Assembly: GCA_026874595.1 (NCBI GenBank)
Contig: CM049322.1
Coordinates: 22,973,400 to 23,037,399, forward strand
Length of the DNA stretch: 64,000 nucleotides
Source of the DNA: Sipunculus nudus
Taxonomy: Eukaryota > Annelida > Sipuncula > Golfingiida > Sipunculidae
Direction: 5' to 3'
Of the stretch, positions 61,735-64,000 are shown in pieces (position 1 is the first letter of the stretch; each line of letters starts with the position of its first letter). The position numbers and the translations under genes were made by a program. Under the pieces are notes generated by a model. It was not told where the DNA came from, ran no database searches, and saw only the letters and a list, made by a program, of their open reading frames with translations.

Positions 61735-61962
61735 AATAATAATGATATGGATAGAAAGATAGATAGATATATAAACAGACATACATAAAGATAGATAGAC
61801 AGACAGACAGGCAGATAGATAGATAAATAGACATACAGACATACATTAAGATATAGACAGACAGACAGATCTTTTAGATAGATAAAAAGACATACATGAC
61901 AGACAGACAGACAGACAGATAGATAGATATAAAGACTGACAGACAGATAGATAGATAAACAG
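61735..61962. repeat. GATA/GACA tetranucleotide repeat
   Basis: Imperfect GATA and GACA runs with interspersed CATA. It creates minus-strand Leu/Ser/Tyr/Cys-rich frames (61604-61982) that are not genes. Confidence 0.95.
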
Positions 61963-61982
61963 TTGTTTATCTGTCTCAGCAT

Positions 61983-63080
61983 AAAATAACATGCTCTTGA
62001 AAATGCCCATCCTGTATTTTGATGCTATAGAACACGTAATGGAATATTCATGCGTGATTATTCTGGACTGGCAAACCCCTTGCGTGGGTGACGGTGCATG
62101 TGCAGTGACTCATACCTGGGCTATGCACTTCAAATATATTGCTTTCAGAGAGCACACACAGTTAACGGATCTTTTTTTTATTAGAGTGTGGCTCAAGACG
62201 CTACCGGATGTTCACAGTATTACAACTTTGACGTTGTATATGAAGAAATCGCGGGCGTGTGTGTACATGTGTTAGTGCGTGTATATTGTCCCGATATTTT
62301 CGCTCATTTACTTCCATGCAATGAAATATCATCAGTGATGCCGATCACTCACTGTGTTATTCATATACTTGTACCTTGTATTCGATATATTTTGCTGATA
62401 AAGCTCTATATGCATGGGAGCGTATAAGAAAAGATCTAATATGTTTTAATCATAGATGTCTGCCAGGTTTAGTTTTCTGTTGTTGTGTCCATTTTGTTTA
62501 GGACTGCACCTTTAACATTTAAAAGGATCACCTGTATAACAACATTTTAATATTTTTTATAGTATTAAATACATAATAATAATTAGTAGGTATAAATGTC
62601 CACACTTATATAAACTGCATGTTCCTTCACGAAACGTTCAAAATAACAGAGTGATGTAATGAAAAAGATGCACTGTTATAACTAGTAGATAAGTTGCATT
62701 TTTGCATGATTGATCAGAACGATTATGAATGTATATGCTGTATATGTAAATATCACATTAACCAGAAAATTTCTAATCCAGTAAGAGGAATAAGAAAGAG
62801 GGGACACTGTAAGTAGCTGGTGCAGCGTAAAAGTGTAAACAATTTGGCCACAATGTTAATCTTTCAGCATGATATACAGGTCAGAATGAATTTACTTGGT
62901 CGACATTTTAGTTATCTTATACTTATAAAAGGAATTCGGTCCACCTTTGTTCGCAATGTTCTCTGAAACCGCGTTGCGTATGACACTGTGCTACACCTCA
63001 GTCTAAAGGTTATTGTTTCCGTAGTGACATCGCCGATGGAAGAATAAATAATTTATAATGTACACATCATTTTGAGTGAT
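61983..63080. other. Intergenic, nothing firm
   Basis: Frames at 61991-62427 are not convincing. The rest is AT-rich. Confidence 0.5.
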
Positions 63081-63099
63081 TTTTGCCTCTTCTCTTACT

Positions 63100-63334
63100 T
63101 GAGTGGAGACTACCACCGAAAATAGCCGGCAAATACCGGATTGTGTTTGTGGGCACCTCAAGTGCAAGATTAAGAGCTATTGTGCATGTGATTAACCCTA
63201 CTTTCAGTGATGTATATTTCAGCATGTTTGACCTGACATTTGATAAAGAATCTGACCCACGTGCGTGGTCAGTCAATGTGAAAAACACACCACCCTCGCT
63301 TTATGAAAAAAGGGGTTCAACCCAGGAGGATTAA
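63100..63334 (+). other. Unrecognised protein-like open frame
   Basis: About 78 codons ending at TAA 63332-63334, reading WRLPPKIAGKYRIVFVGTSS, INPTFSDVYFSMFDLTF and SVNVKNTPPSLYEKRG. A pyrimidine tract and TTGAG sit just upstream, so it could be a terminal exon or a mobile-element fragment. I recognise no domain and see no partner exons. Confidence 0.25.
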
Positions 63335-63599
63335 TGACAAAACCTATTACAAGGTCCCCATTTCCGGATAAGGGGTTGGGTAGGGGTGCGTTCGGGTTTT
63401 TTCCAGGCCTCAAAATTGGCCTGATAAGATTCAAAATAGGTATGCATATTTCAGGTTCTTTCTCCGGGAACAGTTTCCTTGCCTTAAAACGTATATTTAA
63501 CTAGAATACGGGTAGTCGACAAGCGACTACGTTTATCCGCCAAAATCAGAGTGGAACGGGAGAAGTGAGACATGGATTGAGTGGCAAGGGGAAACAGAG

Positions 63600-64000
63600 T
63601 CAGGTGTGTTGCATATTAGCATGGATGTCTGCAACCGAAATGTGTATGTATGTGGCGTCACTTGCGAAAAAAAATCGAGAAAGCTAACCAAATGTATAAA
63701 CACGCAAAATTTTAGGCAGATAAGTCAAACTACTACTGAGATATGAGTGATTTAAGCCAACGGCAGACAAACAGACGGACACTGTGCAAAAATGGTTGCA
63801 TGCAGGTGGCGCCACCAGTTTTGCGTATGGTAAAAAGCTATGTGAGATCTATACACATGCAAATTTTCAGGAAGATACGTCATACCAGTCCGGAGAGATA
63901 AGCATGGATGTCTGCAGCTTGAACGTGAATGTAGGTGGCGCCACCTGTCATAAAATCAAGAAAGCTATACAGGATGTATACGCATGCCAATTTCAGGTGA
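63600..64000. repeat. About 150-bp repeat, running off the window end
   Basis: Three related segments share AGCATGGATGTCTGCA (63619 and 63902), a GGTGGCGCCACC palindrome or its decayed form GTGGCGTCACTTG, AAGCTA and CATGCAAATTTTCAGG. The repeat is incomplete at the right edge. Confidence 0.75.

Noticed and set aside
61604-61982. Minus-strand Leu/Ser/Tyr/Cys-rich frames
   Set aside because: By-product of the GATA/GACA repeat.
62175-62255. Possible extra CUB half-exon (DATGCSQYYNFDVVYEE)
   Set aside because: It follows a TTTTATTAG acceptor-like site and faintly resembles a CUB end, but no donor, no partner exons and no conserved Cys pattern support it.

Overview
The window is animal nuclear DNA: spliced genes with GT-AG introns, a CUB-domain receptor, a syncollin-like secreted protein, a decayed L1/Tx1-type LINE, a tRNA-derived SINE-like fragment, inverted-repeat elements and many minisatellites and microsatellites. 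The gene content and repeat style suggest a marine lophotrochozoan, most likely a mollusc. The species is an inference, not something the sequence proves. No prokaryotic or CRISPR features were seen.

Layout. 1-2290: 58-bp minisatellite in which each unit carries a consensus 5' splice site. 2605-5538 (+): the last four exons of a coiled-coil gene I do not recognise. 5539-12172: intergenic, with a SINE-like piece, two inverted-repeat elements and simple repeats. 12173-55685 (+): one large gene of 19 exons. Its exon phases join without a break into a 1012-residue type I membrane protein: signal peptide, seven CUB domains, one transmembrane helix and a short cytoplasmic tail with two PPxY motifs. 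Intron 1 (18.5 kb) holds about 14.6 kb of a 35-bp minisatellite. Intron 2 (9.9 kb) holds a 33-bp minisatellite that was split by a 3.6-kb foldback element, followed by an antisense, 5'-truncated LINE. Introns 6, 16, 17 and 18 hold further short tandem arrays. 55686-64000: gene-poor, with a (TC)n-bearing tandem duplication, an intact minus-strand syncollin-like gene (60250-60696), tetranucleotide repeats and a ~150-bp repeat running off the window end.

The most unusual point is that many minisatellites lie at, or resemble, exon-intron boundaries of the CUB gene. The transmembrane exon's 3' half plus its splice donor is repeated about nine more times in intron 17, and one copy is a plausible in-frame 54-nt cassette exon. 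The last exon's acceptor region is preceded by 48-bp copies of itself. The 35-bp array runs up to the exon 2 acceptor and its unit resembles that acceptor. Weaker resemblances link the intron 2 and intron 6 arrays to the donors of exons 2 and 6. This suggests splice-junction sequence as a recurrent seed for tandem expansion, which can be tested by self-alignment and transcript data.
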